Part shown: in pieces, positions 43,204 through 51,508 of the stretch
Layout: every line of letters begins with the position of its first letter
Numbering within the stretch: position 1 is the stretch's first letter
Made by a program: the position numbers and the translations under genes
Source: Acuticoccus kalidii
GTDB lineage: Bacteria > Pseudomonadota > Alphaproteobacteria > Rhizobiales > Amorphaceae
Assembly: GCF_021556395.1 (NCBI RefSeq)
Contig: NZ_JAKGCS010000006.1
Coordinates: 1 to 64,000 of the forward strand
Direction of reading: 5' to 3'
Length of the DNA stretch: 64,000 bases
The notes under the pieces: model-generated
The model's database searches: none
What the model was told of the DNA's origin: nothing
What the model saw: only the letters and a program-made list of their open reading frames with translations

Positions 43204-43226
43204 GGCGTGCGCGGTGGGCGCACGCC
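43204..43226 (-). terminator. intercistronic hairpin between arylsulfatase and cytochrome c genes
   Basis: Nine-base perfect arms GGCGTGCGC and GCGCACGCC enclose GGTGG in the 44-base gap. No T-run. It may attenuate the downstream cytochrome gene or protect the sulfatase message. Confidence 0.5.
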
Positions 43227-43241
43227 GGTTCTTGGCGCGGC

Positions 43242-44846
43242 CTATTGGGCGGCCGGCGCGGAGTTCAACTTCTCCATGACCTGATCGAGGCTGAAGCTAG
43301 CCGCCTTCTGCCGAGGCGGATACTCCTTGAAGGTGTCGAGGAATTTGGCGACGACCTGCTGCGCCGGGACGAGGAAATAGGCGTGGTCGAGCAGCCAGTC
43401 ATAATAGGTGTTGGAGGTGCGATAGGAGCGCTCATAGGGATCGCGCCGGAGGTTGAAGATCAAGGGAATGCGCAATTCCGTCATCGGCTCCATCCAGGCC
43501 CGTAGCGTTGCCCACGCGGTCTGCTCGAGGAAGACCAGTTTCCAGTCCCACAGACGAAGCGCCATCATGTCGCCATCGTCCGAGAAATAGAAGATCTCGA
43601 TGCGGGGGCTTTCGTCGGTTTCACCCGTCAGCATCGGCAGGATGTTGTAGCCGTCGAGGTGAACCCGATAGTCGCGACCAAGGGCGTCGATGGTCACGCC
43701 GTTGAGGAGGTCTTCCTTCACGTGGTCGTTGCCGGCCATCGCGAGGAAGGTCGGCAGCCAGTCCATGTGATGGACGATCTGGTTGTTGACCACGCCCTCT
43801 TCGATATGGTCCGGCCAGCGCACCATCGCGGGCACGCGCCAACCGCCTTCCCAGTTGGTGTTCTTTTCGCTCCAGAAGGGCGTCATTCCGGCATCGGGCC
43901 AGGTGTTCATGTGCGGCCCGTTGTCGGTCGAGTAGAACACGATCGTATCGTCGGAAATGCCGAGTTCGTCGAGTTTGTCGAGGAAGCGGCCGATGTGCAG
44001 ATCGTGCTCGATCATCCCGGCGCTATATTCGTCGACGGGGTGTCCGGCGATGTCGTTCGCCCGCTGGCGCATCTCCGGCGAGACGTGCGTGCGAAAATGC
44101 ATTCGTGTGCCGTTCCACCACACGAACCAGGGCGTGCCCTCCCCGGTCTTGCGCTCGATGAAGTCGATCGCGGCGTCGACCGTCTCGTCGTCGATGGCCT
44201 CCATGCGCTCGCGCGTGAGGGGGCCCGTGTCTTCGATCTCTCCGCCCGCGATGGCGTGAAGGACACCGCGCGGACCGAAGCGCTCGATGAAGGTTTGGCC
44301 GTTTGGAAGCATGAGATCGGCCGGATAATCTTCGTTCTCCGGCTCTTCCTCGGCGTTCAGGTGATAAAGGTTGCCCAGAAATTCATCGAACCCATGGTTC
44401 GTGGGCAGATGTTCGTCCCGATCGCCGAGATGGTTCTTGCCGAATTGCCCGGTCGCATAGCCTTCGCCTTTGAGAAGGCCGGCGATCGTCGGGTCTTCGA
44501 TGCGCATGCCGAGCTCGGCGCCCGGAAGGCCGACCTTCGACAGCCCCGTCCGGAAGACCGATTGGCCGGTGATGAACGACGAGCGACCGGCGGTGCAGGA
44601 TTGCTCACCATAATAGTCGGTGAACATCATGCCGTCTTTCGCGATTCGGTCGATGTTCGGCGTTCTGTAGCCGAGCAGCCCGAATGTGTAGGCAGAGATG
44701 TTGGATTGTCCGATATCGTCGCCCCATAGAACGAGGATATTCGGTTTTCCCGGTCCGTCGGACGCAGTCTGCGCCACGGCATCGCCGGTCCACGCGACGA
44801 GCGATAGAGCAGCCAGCCCGATCGCGATTGTGTTCCGATCAAACAT
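43242..44846 (-). CDS. exported arylsulfatase
   Basis: A 534-residue sulfatase of the alkaline phosphatase superfamily, with a signal peptide (IGLAALSLVAWTGDAVA). The formylglycine motif is SCTAGRSS with Cys84 to be oxidised (C-x-A-x-R form) and Arg88. Metal ligands include Asp43 and Asp44 (LWGDDIGQSN) and YSTDNGPH further on. It would hydrolyse an organic sulfate ester in the periplasm; substrate is unknown. ATG at 44844-44846 has GGGAGGAGG upstream. A formylglycine-generating enzyme is not seen in the window. Confidence 0.92.
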   Translation of the reverse strand: MFDRNTIAIGLAALSLVAWTGDAVAQTASDGPGKPNILVLWGDDIGQSNISAYTFGLLGYRTPNIDRIAKDGMMFTDYYGEQSCTAGRSSFITGQSVFRTGLSKVGLPGAELGMRIEDPTIAGLLKGEGYATGQFGKNHLGDRDEHLPTNHGFDEFLGNLYHLNAEEEPENEDYPADLMLPNGQTFIERFGPRGVLHAIAGGEIEDTGPLTRERMEAIDDETVDAAIDFIERKTGEGTPWFVWWNGTRMHFRTHVSPEMRQRANDIAGHPVDEYSAGMIEHDLHIGRFLDKLDELGISDDTIVFYSTDNGPHMNTWPDAGMTPFWSEKNTNWEGGWRVPAMVRWPDHIEEGVVNNQIVHHMDWLPTFLAMAGNDHVKEDLLNGVTIDALGRDYRVHLDGYNILPMLTGETDESPRIEIFYFSDDGDMMALRLWDWKLVFLEQTAWATLRAWMEPMTELRIPLIFNLRRDPYERSYRTSNTYYDWLLDHAYFLVPAQQVVAKFLDTFKEYPPRQKAASFSLDQVMEKLNSAPAAQ

Positions 44847-45199
44847 CGAGGCCTCCTCCCGCTGGAAAATTGCGTCATGCACGCCTCTGTGCGGCGTGTC
44901 GTGGCGTAATTGCCGCCGGGGAGAATAACCTAAGCTTGTGTGATCGCGGCACGAATTCGAGCAATTTTTAGAAATATTTTTAGTATTGGAGAAGGCTCAA
45001 GTTTCGCTCGCGCTGTGTGCCGATGATCTGCTCAAAGCGAGCCACCGCCTGCGAAGACCGCGCGGCGCGACCGCGCGGCTGACGCCGGTCATCCGAGGCA
45101 CGAGCCGGGCGCGTCCGTGCAAGACGGGGCTTTTCGTATCGCACATGCGTGTGCTTTGACCCCCTTGCTGGATGTCAGCTGATAGCTTACATTCGGCTC
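44847..45199. other. intergenic region between arylsulfatase and higB
   Basis: This 353-base region carries the divergent promoters of the arylsulfatase and the higBA operon. It has an AT-rich stretch at about 44960-44990 and a tandem duplication of GACCGCGCGGC near 45056-45080. A -35-like TTGACC lies at 45156-45161. No gene is supported here. Confidence 0.4.
45173..45191. promoter_or_regulatory. operator of higBA
   Basis: TGTCAGCT-GAT-AGCTTACA is an inverted repeat with eight-base arms and one mismatch, ending eight bases before the higB ATG. It covers the expected -10 region downstream of TTGACC (45156-45161), the usual place for HigA/HigBA autorepression. Confidence 0.65.
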
Positions 45200-45481
45200 A
45201 TGGCGATCAAAACCTTCCGCTCCAAACCGCTTAGCGACCTTTGGGAGAAGGGGAATACTGGTAAGATCGACAAACGCCTGCACGATCGGATCCTTCGTCG
45301 TCTTGACCAGCTCGACGCTGCGTTAAAGGCGGATGATATGAACCTGCCGGGTTTTGACTTCCACGCCCTGCACGGGGCCGACCCCGCGCGCTACACGGTG
45401 CACATCAACGGTCCGTGGTGCGTGACGTTCGAGTTCGAAGGCGGCGACGCCTACCGCGTTGATTTCGAGCAGTATCACTGA
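45200..45481 (+). CDS. higB: HigB-type mRNA interferase toxin
   Basis: A 93-residue RelE-superfamily toxin. MAIKTFRSKPLSDLWEKG at the start and the later PGFDFHALHGADPARYTVHI and VTFEFEGGDAYRVDFEQYH segments match HigB/plasmid maintenance killer proteins, which cleave mRNA on the ribosome. The ATG at 45200 follows the operator directly; upstream in-frame codons run through that operator and are excluded. The antitoxin follows 11 bases after its stop, the toxin-first order usual for higBA. Confidence 0.9.
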   Translation: MAIKTFRSKPLSDLWEKGNTGKIDKRLHDRILRRLDQLDAALKADDMNLPGFDFHALHGADPARYTVHINGPWCVTFEFEGGDAYRVDFEQYH

Positions 45482-45492
45482 GGAGCGTGACG

Positions 45493-45804
45493 ATGACTGA
45501 GTACACTGCCATTCGCAATCAAGACCGTTGCCCTTCGCATCCTGGCGAGATCCTGCGCGAGGACGTTTTGCCGGCGGCTGGAAAGACGAAAGTCGAGATC
45601 GCTCGGATGCTCGGCATCTCGCGGCAGCATCTCTATGACATTCTCGACGAGAAGAAGCCGGTCACGGCGAACGTCGCCGTACGGCTCGGGAAGCTGTTCG
45701 GGAATGGCGGTGGCGTGTGGCTCCGGATGCAGGCCGCCTATGACCAGTGGCATGCGGAGCGCGAGGTCGACATCGCTGCGATCCCAACGCTGGAACGCGC
45801 GTGA
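45493..45804 (+). CDS. higA: HigA-type antitoxin
   Basis: A 103-residue antitoxin and repressor of the XRE family. PSHPGEILREDVLP opens the domain, and the HTH is KVEIARMLGISRQHLYDIL. It neutralises HigB and represses the operon. AGGAG at 45481-45485 places the start at ATG 45493; a GTG two codons earlier is also in frame. The pair looks complete and may be active. Confidence 0.9.
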   Translation: MTEYTAIRNQDRCPSHPGEILREDVLPAAGKTKVEIARMLGISRQHLYDILDEKKPVTANVAVRLGKLFGNGGGVWLRMQAAYDQWHAEREVDIAAIPTLERA

Positions 45805-45912
45805 ATCAGATACGGATCGACGACATCCCGAGTCGTCCGTCCAAATGGATAAGGACGCTGTAAAACGCGTCACGGCGTTGGATTGGTCAAGGGCTTAACC
45901 CCTTGAAATAAT

Positions 45913-45988
45913 TGGTGCCGGCTGAGGGACTCGAACCCCCGACCCCCTGATTACAAATCAGATGCTCTACCAACTGAGCTAAGCCGGC
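45913..45988 (-). tRNA. tRNA-Thr (anticodon UGU)
   Basis: On the minus strand a full cloverleaf can be folded: acceptor GCCGGCT/AGCCGGC, D arm GCTCAGTTGGTAGAGC, anticodon loop TTTGTAA (UGU) on a TCTGA/TCAGG stem, T loop TTCGAGT, and an encoded CCA end. It reads threonine ACA codons and related ones. Confidence 0.95.
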
Positions 45989-46096
45989 CCCGGAGGCCTC
46001 CTTATCAGGCCGGGACGGGATGGCGTCAACGCTCCGGCATTGCCTTGGCCAGCCAAATGAGACAGGGTTTTTTCCACAGTGAGGAGGATGTTGCGA

Positions 46097-46486
46097 ATGG
46101 TGCTCGGACGTTGTGTCGTGGTCGCGTGTCTCGCCCTTGCGGTGATGTGTGTGGCGACCGCCTTTGTTGCACCTTCGCCGGCGGTGGCCGCCGATCTTTA
46201 TGCCGTCCAGCGCGGGCACGATTCGCGTGGCCAGCCGCGCTATTATGGCCTGTCAGAGCCGTGGGCGACCAGCTCCGAACGCCCCCCTCGGCGGGGGGAG
46301 TGGTTCGTCACCGCCCCCATTTCCCCGCGCGTCAATTTCCTCGTTCCGATGGGCAAGGCGTACCTTTACGCCAAGCCTGAACCCTGGACTCCGGCCTGGT
46401 TCAGCTATTGCACCTCCAAATGGCCGAGCTTCAATCCGAACACCGGAACCGTCCAAACGCCCGATGGCGTCAGGATGTGCTTCTGA
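46097..46486 (+). CDS. small exported protein of unknown function
   Basis: A 129-residue protein that I do not recognise. It has a hydrophobic N-terminus (VVVACLALAVMCVATAFVA) with probable cleavage after AVAA. The mature part of about 95 residues has a Tyr/Pro/Trp-rich composition (GQPRYYGLSEPWATSSERPP) and two Cys (SYCTSKW and the penultimate residue, RMCF), which may form a disulphide. GAGGAGG at 46081-46087 best fits the ATG at 46097; an ATG at 46088 is also in frame. Likely periplasmic. Confidence 0.7.
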   Translation: MVLGRCVVVACLALAVMCVATAFVAPSPAVAADLYAVQRGHDSRGQPRYYGLSEPWATSSERPPRRGEWFVTAPISPRVNFLVPMGKAYLYAKPEPWTPAWFSYCTSKWPSFNPNTGTVQTPDGVRMCF

Positions 46487-46601
46487 TTTTTGCTCGGCGT
46501 TGCGCCATTGCAACGCCGGCCCCGGAGCCCCGATCGGTCGATGAGATTTCGGCGCCGGCGTCCATTCGGCGCCGGCGTTTTCGTGTCGCGTCCGCGGTCC
46601 G

Positions 46602-47345
46602 TCAGGCGGTGCGTGGGATCGCGCCCGGTGGCGTGGTGAGAAGCCGCTCGTTCGCCGCGTACAGCATGATCGCCGCCGCGTTCGACACGTTGAGCGAGGC
46701 GAGTGCGCCCGGCACCTCGATCGCGGCGGTCACGTCGCAGGCGGCGGCGACGCCTGGCCGCACGCCCTTGCCCTCCGCCCCCAGAACGAAGGCCCAGCGC
46801 TCCGCCGGCTCGAGCCCGCCGAGCGGCACCGCGGCCTCGCTGTCGAGCGCTGCGACGCGGAAGCCGTAGCCTCTCAGTGTCTCGATCGCGCGGCTCAGAT
46901 TGGTGACGACGGCGATGTCGACGAGATCGAGCGCACCGGACGCCGATTTCGCGAGAACCCCGCTCTCCGAGGCGCTGTGACGCTTTGTCGTGACCACCGC
47001 ATCGGCGCGGAAGGCGGCTGCGGAGCGCAGGATCGCGCCGACATTGTGCGGATCGGTGATGTGATCGAGGAGGAGGACGCATCGCGCCTCGCGCAACGCC
47101 TCGATCTCGAGCATCGGCAAAGGCGACACATAGATCGCCGCGCCCTGGTGGACGGCATCGGCGCCGAGGAGCTTGTTGAGGGCCCTGACGTCGATTTTCT
47201 CCACCGCCGGCTTCAGCGGCAGCGGCTCGAGGCGCCGCATCGCGTTCGGCGTCGCGACGAAACGGTGAACGGTCCGTCGCTCGTTGGCGAGGGCGGCCCG
47301 TACCGCGTGCAGTCCGAACAGCCAGTAGGGCTCATTGTCATCCAT
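46602..47345 (-). CDS. rlmB: 23S rRNA 2'-O-methyltransferase RlmB/TrmH family
   Basis: A 247-residue SPOUT methyltransferase. The N-terminal substrate-binding region begins YWLFGLHAVRAALANERR. The knotted C-terminal domain has LLLDHITDPHNVGAILRSAA (motif 1), WAFVLGAEGKGVR (motif 2) and EVPGALASLNVSNAAAIMLY (motif 3). It probably methylates a ribose in 23S rRNA or a tRNA. I chose ATG 47345; a TTG 13 codons earlier is in frame. It is divergent from tRNA-Tyr. Confidence 0.92.
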   Translation of the reverse strand: MDDNEPYWLFGLHAVRAALANERRTVHRFVATPNAMRRLEPLPLKPAVEKIDVRALNKLLGADAVHQGAAIYVSPLPMLEIEALREARCVLLLDHITDPHNVGAILRSAAAFRADAVVTTKRHSASESGVLAKSASGALDLVDIAVVTNLSRAIETLRGYGFRVAALDSEAAVPLGGLEPAERWAFVLGAEGKGVRPGVAAACDVTAAIEVPGALASLNVSNAAAIMLYAANERLLTTPPGAIPRTA

Positions 47346-47415
47346 GTGGTGAGATTTCCGTCCGATCGTTGACTTCGCGTCCAACCCCTTTTATCACGCC
47401 GCTTCGAAACGGCCC

Positions 47416-47500
47416 GGAGGGGTGCCCGAGTGGCTAAAGGGGGCGGACTGTAAATCCGCTGGCTATGCCTACGTTGGTTCGAATCCAACCCCCTCCACCA
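47416..47500 (+). tRNA. tRNA-Tyr (anticodon GUA)
   Basis: An 85-base class II tRNA with a long variable arm. Acceptor GGAGGGG pairs with CCCCTCC, the anticodon loop is CTGTAAA (GUA), the T loop is TTCGAAT and CCA is encoded. Confidence 0.96.
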
Positions 47501-47921
47501 ACCCTTTCCCCCAAAGTCGAACTCCACACAATCCGCAACGTCATCGCCCCCGGCGAATCAGCCTGGTCGCGGCGCTTCGTTCGCGCTCCGTCGGCGGTCT
47601 TCCGCCGTTCCTGAGGACGGTTCCGATCGCGTGGGTGACGCCGTTCGGGCCTCGCCCGGCAGATCGGTTCGATGGGGGGAATGGTACGGCGTTGGTCGGC
47701 GGCTTCGGAAGCGGCCCGAGGCGGCGATGTCGCGATCGGCAGGGGAGTGACGCCGAAGCGTCACGGCAAGCGTGCTTGAGGCGCCCCAGCGTCCGCCGCC
47801 GGCCTAGGCTGGCGCGCGGCATATCGCGCCGACCGCGCGAGTGCGGGGCGGCGTTCCCTCAGATGCGACCGAACGGGGCTTCGGATAGGACGGGCCGACG
47901 GGGCCCGTCCCGCCGATCATG
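47501..47921. other. intergenic region after tRNA-Tyr
   Basis: A 421-base region without a supported gene. It contains a short hairpin CGGCGG-TCTT-CCGCCG (47592-47607) and the longer one at 47888-47910. Reading frames present are rich in Arg and Ala and look non-coding. Confidence 0.4.
47888..47910 (-). terminator. putative terminator of the second Liv operon
   Basis: Perfect nine-base arms GGACGGGCC and GGCCCGTCC enclose five bases, 11 bases past the amidohydrolase stop in its direction of transcription. There is no marked T-run, but position and strength suit an operon end. Confidence 0.55.
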
Positions 47922-49130
47922 TCAGGCGACGGCGATGCCGCCTTTATAGACCGCCCTCAGATGGTCCGCGAAGGCCGGGAGGACGCCCGCGTCGAGCGGG
48001 TTGGCGTCGAGCACCGCAAGGTCCGCCTGCGCGCCCTCGACGATGCGGCCGATGTCCTTGCGGAAGACGAGGTCCGCCGCGTTGCTCGTTGCCGAGCGCA
48101 GGAGATCGGCCGGCGGCACGACGTCGGCCCGCAGCGCGAACTCGTCGAGCTGGTAGCCGTGCATCGGGCCGAGAAGGTCCGTGCCGTAGGCCATCGGGAC
48201 GCCGGCGCGATAGGCCATCTCCACCGCCTTGATGCCGCCGTCCAGAACCTGGCGGATCTTGTCCATCCGTCCCGGCGGGAAGCCCGACGCCTCGCCGACT
48301 TCCGACAGCGCGCGGAAGCAGGAGAGCGTCGGCACCAGATAGGCGCCGTGCTCCTTCATCAGGGCGACCGTCTCCTCGTCGAGGAGATTGCCGTGCTCGA
48401 TGGAGCGGACCCCGTTCCGCACGCACCGGGCGACCGAGCGCGCCGTGTAGGTGTGCGAGGTGACGTAGAGGCCGGCCATCTCGGCCTCGTCCACCGCGGC
48501 GGCGATTTCGGCCTCGGAGAACTGGTCGGAGGTGATCCGGTCGGTCGGCGAGGAAATTCCGCCATTGGCCATGATCTTGATGTGATGCGCGCCACGGCGG
48601 ATCTCGTCGCGCGCGGCCTCCCGCACGGCGTCGACGCCGTTGCAGATCCGGCCGAGGCTGACGAGCGCGTAGGATTCGTCCTGGGTGTCGACGCCCATCG
48701 GGCGGAGGTCGCCATGCCCGCCGGTCGGCGAGAGCGCTTTGCCGCAATAGAGGATGCGCGGACCGGTGAACCAGCCTTCCTCGACCGCGAGGGCGAGGCC
48801 GAACTCGGCGCCGCCTTCGTCGCGCACGGTGGTGAACCCGCGCTTCAACATCCCCCGCAGCACCTCTTGCGAGCGGGCGGCGACGTACATCGGGGACTGG
48901 CGCGGCTGCTCGGACAGGTTGGCGCTGTAGGCGGTCGCGTGCACATGGCAGTCGATGAGGCCGGGGATGACGTACCGTCCAGCGAGATCGGTCCGCTCGG
49001 CCTCGTCCAGCCGGACCGGGGAGGGGCTGATCTCGCGGATCACGCCGTTTTCGATGACGACGTGTCGATCGGGAAGGACGGTCGCCGCGTCGACGTCGAC
49101 GACATTGGCGTTTTCGAGAACGGCAATCAT
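47922..49130 (-). CDS. metal-dependent amidohydrolase (imidazolonepropionase/Xaa-Pro type)
   Basis: A 402-residue TIM-barrel hydrolase with an N-terminal composite beta-domain (MIAVLENANVVDVDAATVLP). Metal ligands are in GLIDCHVHATAY (DxHxH), ADEAEMAGLYVTSHTYTARS-like segment with His, and HGNLLDEE. The later GTDLLGPMHGY supplies the catalytic Asp. It resembles exported or cytoplasmic amidohydrolases acting on cyclic amides or acylated amino acids. It has no signal peptide, so it is cytoplasmic. It is the last gene of the second Liv operon, overlapping livF by four bases, so it likely processes the imported compound. Confidence 0.85.
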   Translation of the reverse strand: MIAVLENANVVDVDAATVLPDRHVVIENGVIREISPSPVRLDEAERTDLAGRYVIPGLIDCHVHATAYSANLSEQPRQSPMYVAARSQEVLRGMLKRGFTTVRDEGGAEFGLALAVEEGWFTGPRILYCGKALSPTGGHGDLRPMGVDTQDESYALVSLGRICNGVDAVREAARDEIRRGAHHIKIMANGGISSPTDRITSDQFSEAEIAAAVDEAEMAGLYVTSHTYTARSVARCVRNGVRSIEHGNLLDEETVALMKEHGAYLVPTLSCFRALSEVGEASGFPPGRMDKIRQVLDGGIKAVEMAYRAGVPMAYGTDLLGPMHGYQLDEFALRADVVPPADLLRSATSNAADLVFRKDIGRIVEGAQADLAVLDANPLDAGVLPAFADHLRAVYKGGIAVA

Positions 49131-49867
49131 GAAGGGGCCTTGTCGGATTCGGTGAGACCGTGGCCGAGATAGAGCTCGGCCATGCGGGTGTCGGACAGGA
49201 GCGCGGCCGCCGTATCGGCGAGCACGATGCGCCCCTGGTCGAGGATGTAGCCGCGATCGCTGATCGCGAGCGCCTCGCGCGCCCGCTGCTCCACGAGGAG
49301 GACGGCGACGCCCGCCTCGGGCAGCGTGCGGATGAGGGCGAGGATCTTCGAGACGATGGCGGGCGAGAGCGCCGCCGTCGGCTCGTCGAGCACCATGAGC
49401 TTCGGCTCCGGCATCAGCGTCCGCGCGAAGGCGACCTGTTGCCGTTCACCGCCGGAAAGGCTCCCGGCCCGCCGCCGCCGCAGCGGCTTCAGCGCGGGAA
49501 AGTGCGCGTACATCGCCTCGAGCCGCGCGCGCCGGTCGGCGACGTTCTCGATCACGAGGAGGTTCTCCTCGACGCTGAGAGACGGGAAGATGTTGGCGAC
49601 CTGCGGCACGTAGGCGATGCCGAGGGCGAGGCGCTTCTCCGCCGGCTGGGCGAGGAGGTCGATGCCATCGAAGCGGATCGTTCCGGCGGTGCGCGGCAAG
49701 AAGCCCATCACCGCCTTGGCGAGGGTCGACTTGCCGGACCCGTTGGTGCCGGCGATGGTGACGATCTCGCGCGCGGCGACGGTCATCTCGATGCCCGTCA
49801 GGATGTCGATCTCGCCGTAACCGCCGGTGAGATCGCGCGTGGCGAGAAGGGGTTGCGAGCCGTTCAC
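49127..49867 (-). CDS. livF: ABC transporter ATP-binding protein LivF type, second set
   Basis: A 246-residue ATPase with Walker A GTNGSGKSTLAKAVMG (Thr replaces the usual Pro), signature LSGGERQQVAFARTLM and Walker B LMVLDEPTAALSP. LLVEQRAREAL follows as in LivF. Start is GTG overlapping the LivG stop (GTGA). It serves the permeases encoded upstream at 50.6-52.4 kb. Confidence 0.92.
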   Translation of the reverse strand: MNGSQPLLATRDLTGGYGEIDILTGIEMTVAAREIVTIAGTNGSGKSTLAKAVMGFLPRTAGTIRFDGIDLLAQPAEKRLALGIAYVPQVANIFPSLSVEENLLVIENVADRRARLEAMYAHFPALKPLRRRRAGSLSGGERQQVAFARTLMPEPKLMVLDEPTAALSPAIVSKILALIRTLPEAGVAVLLVEQRAREALAISDRGYILDQGRIVLADTAAALLSDTRMAELYLGHGLTESDKAPS

Positions 49868-50622
49868 AGGACGCCTCCCATATAGGCCTCTTGCACCTTC
49901 GGATCGTCGAGCACCGCGGACGGCGCGCCGGAGGCGATCATCGCGCCGCGGTCCATGACGTGCATGGTCGAGCAGAGGTCGGAGAGGGCACGAAGATTGT
50001 GCTCGATCACGAGGAAGCTGTAGCCCTGCGCGTTGAGCTCGCGGATCCGGTCGACGAGGCTGTCGATCAGCACCGGATTCACGCCGGCGAACGGCTCGTC
50101 GAGCAGAATCACCTTGGGATCACCCATCAGGACTCGGCCGAGCTCCAGCAGCTTCTTCTGGCCGCCCGAGAGGCTGCCCGACGGCGTGTCCTTGACGGCC
50201 GTGAGGTTCAGGAACGCGATGAGATCGGCGACCTTCTCGCGCAGCGCGCGCTCCTCCTCGCGCACCCGCCGCGGGCTGAGAAAGAGCGGCAGGAGGTTTT
50301 CGCCGGTCTGGTTGGGGGCGGCCGCGAGGAGGTTCTCGCGGACGGTGAGATGGCGGAATTCGCGCGGCACCTGGAAGGTGCGCCCGAGGCCGGCCCGCGC
50401 GCGGGCGACGGGCCCGTCATGGGTGATGTCGCGCCCGTCGAGCATAATCGTTCCGGCGAGGGGCTTCTCGAAGCCGCTGGTGACGGCGAAGAGTGTCGAC
50501 TTGCCGGCCCCGTTGGGGCCGATCAGGCCGACGATCTCCTTCGGCGGCACGTCGAGCGAGACGTCGTCGAGCACGCGGAAATCGCCGAACGCGAAGGCGA
50601 CATGGGAGAGAGACAGGATCAT
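49864..50622 (-). CDS. livG: ABC transporter ATP-binding protein LivG type, second set
   Basis: A 252-residue ATPase starting MILSLSHVAFAFGDFRVLDD. Walker A is GPNGAGKSTLFAVTSG, signature LSGGQKKLLELGRVLM, and Walker B VILLDEPFAGVNPVL. ATG at 50620-50622 overlaps the LivM stop; the long in-frame extension upstream is the antisense frame of LivM and is not real. Confidence 0.92.
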   Translation of the reverse strand: MILSLSHVAFAFGDFRVLDDVSLDVPPKEIVGLIGPNGAGKSTLFAVTSGFEKPLAGTIMLDGRDITHDGPVARARAGLGRTFQVPREFRHLTVRENLLAAAPNQTGENLLPLFLSPRRVREEERALREKVADLIAFLNLTAVKDTPSGSLSGGQKKLLELGRVLMGDPKVILLDEPFAGVNPVLIDSLVDRIRELNAQGYSFLVIEHNLRALSDLCSTMHVMDRGAMIASGAPSAVLDDPKVQEAYMGGVL

Positions 50623-51506
50623 CGCTTGCGAAAATCTCCCATCAGCCCTTGCGGACGCAGCAGCGTGAGGAGCACCAGCGCCATGCCGACCACGAAGAGG
50701 CGCACCGAGGCCATCTCGACCTCCGTCACGCCCGGCAGGATGTCCCGCACGAACCGGGATCCTTCGAGGAAGAGGACGAGGACGAGGCTGCCCGCGACCG
50801 CGCCGAGAATGCTGCCCGTGCCGCCGAGGATCATCGCCATCCAGACATAGAAGGTGATGAGCGGCAGGAATTGCTCCGGCGAGATGTACGAAAAATAGTG
50901 AGCGTAGAAGGCGCCGGCGAGCCCGGCGAGGCCGGCTCCGATCACGAACACCTTCACCTTGAAGGTCGCCGGCTCCTTGCCGAGGGCGCGCACGGCGTCC
51001 TCGTCGTCTCGGATCGCCTCGATGGTGCGGCCGAACGGGCTTTTCACCATCCGCGTGATCAGCGCCACGGCGAGGAGATTGGCCGCGATGAGCAGCGTCA
51101 GAATGAGGATGTTGGGATCGACATCGAGCCCCAGCGCCACCGACATATTCGGAATGGACGTGATCCCGTGCACGCCGTTGGTGATCCAGTCTTCCTCGAT
51201 GATGGCGAGGCGCAGGGTCTCGGACGCCGCCAGCGTCGCGATGGCGAAATAGTCCGTTCTGAGCCGTTTGGAGAGGAGCGCGACGGGCCACGCGACGAGT
51301 GCCGCCCCGAGCACCGAAGCGGGGAGCGAGACGTAGGCGAAGCCGCCATTGGTGGTGATGAGCGCCGTGATATAGGCGCCGATCGCGAATGAGCCGACAT
51401 GGCCGAAATTGGCGAGGCCGGTATAGCCATATTGGAGATTGAGGCCGATCGTCAGCAGCATGTAGATGAGCGCGACGATCGCCATGGCGATGAGATAAGC
51501 CGTCAT
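50619..51506 (-). CDS. livM: branched-chain amino acid type ABC permease LivM, second set
   Basis: A 295-residue permease starting MTAYLIAMAIVALIYMLLTI with about eight membrane segments. NLQYGYTGLANFGHVGSFAIG and LRTDYFAIATLAASETLRL are LivM landmarks. ATG at 51504-51506 is three bases after the LivH stop. It is shorter than the LivM of the first operon (437 residues), as most are. Confidence 0.9.
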   Translation of the reverse strand: MTAYLIAMAIVALIYMLLTIGLNLQYGYTGLANFGHVGSFAIGAYITALITTNGGFAYVSLPASVLGAALVAWPVALLSKRLRTDYFAIATLAASETLRLAIIEEDWITNGVHGITSIPNMSVALGLDVDPNILILTLLIAANLLAVALITRMVKSPFGRTIEAIRDDEDAVRALGKEPATFKVKVFVIGAGLAGLAGAFYAHYFSYISPEQFLPLITFYVWMAMILGGTGSILGAVAGSLVLVLFLEGSRFVRDILPGVTEVEMASVRLFVVGMALVLLTLLRPQGLMGDFRKR

Positions 51507-51508
51507 CG

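Noticed and set aside
45805-46100. Integration site or genomic island next to tRNA-Thr
   Set aside because: No integrase, no repeat of the tRNA 3' end and no mobility gene is seen nearby.
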